A DNA stretch of 6,811 bases from Lentisphaerota bacterium (GTDB lineage: Bacteria > Verrucomicrobiota > Kiritimatiellia > RFP12 > UBA1067), in NCBI GenBank assembly GCA_022839525.1, contig JALHET010000023.1, positions 1 through 6,811 on the forward strand, read 5' to 3'. This document shows, in pieces, positions 4,284 through 6,811 of the stretch (the first letter of the stretch is position 1; each line of letters begins with the position of its first letter). The notes beneath the pieces are model-generated. The model was given only the letters and a program-made list of their open reading frames with translations, was not told the DNA's origin and made no database searches. Position numbers and translations under genes: made by a program.

Positions 4284-6389
4284 GGGAAAAGGATTTTCAA
4301 GGCCGGGACGCGGGAGAGCCGTTTGGCTCTTGTGCAGACGCAAGACGCCCTAGACAAGCTGTCTGCGCTTTTCCCTGACATCGGCTTTGAGAGGGTTTCT
4401 GTCACGACACCCGGCGACCGCGATCTGACGGCCGACCTGCGCGTCAGCCCAGCCGATTTTTTCACGCGCGATCTGGATGACGCATTGCGTGGGGGACGTA
4501 TCGACATTGCGGTACACAGCGCCAAAGATCTGCCTGACCCTGTTCCCGCCGGGCTCGACTGGTTCTGGCTGCCGTGGCGCGAGGAGCCCCGCGACGCGTG
4601 GATCCTTCCGCCCGGGAAAGCCTTGGAAAACCTCCCGGTCGCGCCGGTGATCGGCGTGAGCAGCGAGCGGCGTGAAGCCTATGCGCGGACGCGCTTCCCG
4701 CAGGCTGTGCTGAAACCGATCCGCGGCAGTATCCTGTCGCGATTGGAACAACTCGACGCGGGCGGTTACGACGCGATCCTGATGGCGGGCGCGGCGCTCA
4801 ACCGCTTAGGAATGGGGGAACGCATTTCGAAATGGGTGCCCCTTTCGGAACTGGCCGTGCCGGCCGGGCAGGGTTATCTTGCGGTCACGTTCCGTTTAGG
4901 TGACCCGGTTTGGACGAGGCTTCGGTCCTGTTTTGTGAAGGCCGTGCGTTTTGTCGGCGCGGGGGTGGGGTCAGCCGATTTTTGCACCTGGGGCGGCATC
5001 CAGGATTTGCGTCAGGCCGATGTGTGCCTCTACGATGTGCTGATGGATGGCACGCTGTTGTCGTTCCTCCCGGCGCATGCCGAGCGTGTATTCGTTGGGA
5101 AACGGTGCGGCGACCATACGGTGACTCAGACGGAGATCACCTCGCTGATTGCGCGGTATGCGCGTCAGGGCAAGCGCGTGGTACGGCTCAAAGGAGGCGA
5201 TCCGGGGCTGTTCGGGCGGTTGGCGGAGGAGACCGACGAGTTGGACCGGCTCGCGTTGCCGTACCGCGTGCGGGCCGGCGTGAGCGCGCTGACTGTGGCC
5301 ACGACCGGCACCGGAATGTTGCTGACCCGGCGCGGCGTGTCGCTCGGGTTCACGGCGCTGACCCCGCGTGCCGAAGGCGGCGCGGTGGCCGGGGTGTCGT
5401 TCGACGTGCGCAAACGCCTGCCGCTGGTGCTCTTCATGTCCGTCAAAGTCGCGGATGAAACCGCGCGGCAGTTGCTCGACGAAGGATGGGAGACATCCAC
5501 GCCTGCGGCGATCGTGTTCAACGCGGGCTCGGACGGCGAGACGGTTTTCCGCACGGATCTCGGGGGGCTTCGCGACGGGAGCGCGGCCTCGTTTGATACC
5601 GGCGCGCCTGGACTGCTGGTGATCGGCGCGGCGGCGGCGCGGCTGTACCGACGCGATACCGGCGCGTTGCGCGGTTGCCGCGTGCTGATAACGTGCAGCG
5701 AAGCGCTTTTGGAAAAAGCGGCGTTGCGCGTGTTCGACTTCGGCGGGGTTCCGCTGCTGCGCCCGTTGATCCGGCTGACGCCTTGCACGGAGGCCGGGGA
5801 GGCCGTCTCGCGGGTTGCCTCGTACGACTGGCTTGCGTTGACATCGCCTTCCGCAGTGCATTTTTTCATGACGATGGTCCGTAAACAGGTGTGCGATTTG
5901 CGCACGCTGCCCAAGCTCATGGCGTGCGGCCCGGGCAGTGCTGCCGCGTTCAAGAGTTACGGGTTCATCCCTGATCTGACGCCACCGATGGACTACAGCG
6001 CAAAGGGGTTGACGGAGCTGTTGCGCACGGCCGATTTTGTGGGAAAGCGTGTGCTGCGGTTGCGCTCCGAAAAGGCAGGCCCTCTGTTGTCGGAGGTGCT
6101 GCGGCAGAAGGGCGCGGCGGTTGATGATGTGCAGCTTTATATCAACGAACCCGTGACGTATGAGAAACCGCCGGATTTCGACGCCGTTTTCTTCGCAAGT
6201 GCTTCGGCGGTTGAAGTCTTTATGGCGCAGTTCCCGGAAGAAGTACTGGACGGCAAGGCCGTGGTGACCATCGGCAAGCCCACATCGGATGCACTCGCCG
6301 CATTTGGGCGTGAAGCGAATGTCATCGCGTCCGACGCCACGGTGAATGGCGCGATTGAAGCGCTCGCACGGTATGTGGCATTAAACTAA
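4281..6389 (+). CDS. hemC-cobA-hemD: Trifunctional fusion: porphobilinogen deaminase (domain 3 missing), uroporphyrinogen-III methyltransferase, uroporphyrinogen-III synthase
   Basis: The 702-residue product contains three enzymes in pathway-related order. Residues 4-208 are HemC domains 1 and 2: FKAGTRESRLAL, RIDIAVHSAKDLP with catalytic D83, GVSSERR, IRGSILSRLEQL, YDAILMAGAALNRLG and VPAGQGYLAV. HemC condenses four porphobilinogens to hydroxymethylbilane. Its third domain, which holds the cysteine for the dipyrromethane cofactor, is absent; the chain passes through WTRLRSCFVK straight into SUMT. Residues about 222-455 are the SAM-dependent methyltransferase that makes precorrin-2: VRFVGAGVGSADF, VCLYDVLM, VVRLKGGDPGLFGR, MLLTRRGVS and a C-terminal LLVIGAAA. 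Residues about 463-702 are HemD, which closes and flips ring D to give uroporphyrinogen III: CRVLITCSEALLEKAALRV, YDWLALTSPSAVHFF, LMACGPGSAAAFKSYG, VGKRVLRLRSEKAG, FFASASAVEVF and VVTIGKPTSDALAAFG. The start follows the 2-bp gap after hemA with AGGA upstream. Domain identities are firm; whether HemC is active without domain 3 is open. Confidence 0.93.
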   Translation: MGKRIFKAGTRESRLALVQTQDALDKLSALFPDIGFERVSVTTPGDRDLTADLRVSPADFFTRDLDDALRGGRIDIAVHSAKDLPDPVPAGLDWFWLPWREEPRDAWILPPGKALENLPVAPVIGVSSERREAYARTRFPQAVLKPIRGSILSRLEQLDAGGYDAILMAGAALNRLGMGERISKWVPLSELAVPAGQGYLAVTFRLGDPVWTRLRSCFVKAVRFVGAGVGSADFCTWGGIQDLRQADVCLYDVLMDGTLLSFLPAHAERVFVGKRCGDHTVTQTEITSLIARYARQGKRVVRLKGGDPGLFGRLAEETDELDRLALPYRVRAGVSALTVATTGTGMLLTRRGVSLGFTALTPRAEGGAVAGVSFDVRKRLPLVLFMSVKVADETARQLLDEGWETSTPAAIVFNAGSDGETVFRTDLGGLRDGSAASFDTGAPGLLVIGAAAARLYRRDTGALRGCRVLITCSEALLEKAALRVFDFGGVPLLRPLIRLTPCTEAGEAVSRVASYDWLALTSPSAVHFFMTMVRKQVCDLRTLPKLMACGPGSAAAFKSYGFIPDLTPPMDYSAKGLTELLRTADFVGKRVLRLRSEKAGPLLSEVLRQKGAAVDDVQLYINEPVTYEKPPDFDAVFFASASAVEVFMAQFPEEVLDGKAVVTIGKPTSDALAAFGREANVIASDATVNGAIEALARYVALN

Positions 6390-6466
6390 CAGCTTTATGA
6401 CTAACCGGCACCCAGCGGTCCGGAACGTCCCGCTGTACTGGCCATGAACCTTCCCATCCGGCTCAT
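6390..6466. other. Convergent intergenic gap after the tetrapyrrole operon
   Basis: This 77-bp gap lies between two convergent genes, so the tetrapyrrole operon ends here with no third gene. The only structure seen is a short inverted repeat at 6413-6435. Confidence 0.6.
6413..6435. terminator. Weak inverted repeat that may terminate both convergent genes
   Basis: CAGCGG (6413-6418) and CCGCTG (6430-6435) are perfect complements around an 11-base loop, placed where a bidirectional terminator would be expected. The stem is short, the loop is long and no T-tract follows on either strand, so this is tentative. Confidence 0.22.
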
Positions 6467-6811
6467 TCATGGCTCTTTCACGTTTCTGATCCGGATCAGC
6501 AGCACACCGTGTCCGGGTATTTCCGCCGTGAAGCGGCCACGGGCTGTACCCATGTCCTTTTGCCGCCACAAGTCGCGCACGCGCTGTTTTCCGGTGAGGC
6601 GTAAGGCGTCAAACTCCAGCGTCACCGGGCGGGTCAGGAGGCTTCGGTTGAAAAGCCCGGCGGCGATGCTACCGTCTTCCATCCGTTTGGCCCAAATTTC
6701 CTGAGAGTCGGTCCGTTGCACGCGCGCCGCCTGTTGGCCGAGGGGATCCTGGTTGACCTCCAACACCTCGTCGTTGGTCAGCAGATTGAGGGTAAAGGCG
6801 TCGAGCTGGGT
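6467..6811 (-). CDS. Glycoside hydrolase family 27 alpha-galactosidase-like protein, C-terminal part (5' end off the right edge)
   Basis: GH27 enzymes remove terminal alpha-galactose (or N-acetylgalactosamine or arabinopyranose) residues from oligosaccharides and glycoconjugates. The 114 visible residues include the family segment LLTNDEVLEVNQDPLG, which ends the catalytic barrel. It is followed by the C-terminal beta-sandwich: EIWAKRMEDGSIAAGLFNRS, VRDLWRQKDMG and a closing IPGHGVLLIRI before the TGA at 6469-6467. The frame is open to the window edge, and residues before the GTG at 6766 (LDAFTLNLLTNDE) clearly belong to the same protein, so that GTG is an internal valine codon. The catalytic aspartates and any signal peptide lie outside the window, so the exact substrate cannot be assigned. 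It is convergent to, and functionally unrelated to, the tetrapyrrole operon. Confidence 0.9.
   Translation of the reverse strand, partial: TQLDAFTLNLLTNDEVLEVNQDPLGQQAARVQRTDSQEIWAKRMEDGSIAAGLFNRSLLTRPVTLEFDALRLTGKQRVRDLWRQKDMGTARGRFTAEIPGHGVLLIRIRNVKEP

Noticed and set aside
4971..5861. Minus-strand open frame of 296 codons
   Set aside because: It is antisense to the SUMT/HemD region. Its composition is rich in R, Q and H, as expected for a GC-rich shadow frame.

Overview
The window looks like chromosomal DNA from a bacterium of moderately high GC content. The short, divergent HemA and HemC versions (for example the DFFTRDLDDAL stretch and the HSAKDLP site), the fused tetrapyrrole genes and the GH27 glycosidase fit the Planctomycetes-Verrucomicrobia-Chlamydiae superphylum, perhaps Verrucomicrobiota, Kiritimatiellota or Lentisphaerota. 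That placement is an inference from protein style and is only moderately supported. No mobile elements, CRISPR arrays or RNA genes were seen.

Layout from left to right. Positions 1-913 (minus) hold the N-terminal 304 residues of the carbamoyl-phosphate synthase large subunit CarB; the gene runs off the left edge. A 234-bp divergent intergenic region with one perfect short palindrome separates it from a TrmJ-type tRNA 2'-O-methyltransferase (1148-1918, plus). Convergent to that lies a CPBP-family membrane protease homologue (1936-2705, minus), whose reading frame is broken by a one-base shift near 2255-2290. A 112-bp divergent gap follows, then two tandem plus-strand genes only 2 bp apart (2818-4278 and 4281-6389). 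On the right edge, convergent, is the C-terminus of a GH27 alpha-galactosidase-like enzyme (6467-6811, minus).

The centre of interest is the tandem pair. The first gene fuses a precorrin-2 dehydrogenase (CysG N-terminal/SirC-like) to a glutamyl-tRNA reductase (HemA). The second fuses porphobilinogen deaminase (HemC), uroporphyrinogen-III methyltransferase (CobA/SUMT) and uroporphyrinogen-III synthase (HemD). Five activities of the C5 tetrapyrrole and siroheme route are thus packed into two coupled polypeptides: HemA makes the precursor, HemC and HemD make uroporphyrinogen III, the SUMT domain makes precorrin-2, and the dehydrogenase domain of the first protein turns it into sirohydrochlorin. 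HemL and HemB are needed in between and are not in the window.

Several domains are trimmed or altered. HemC lacks the entire third domain that carries the dipyrromethane-cofactor cysteine. HemA appears to lack about 14 residues right after its NADPH glycine motif and most of its C-terminal dimerisation domain. The SUMT domain departs from consensus in several signature motifs. These departures, in an otherwise open and coupled operon, are the most unusual signal here.
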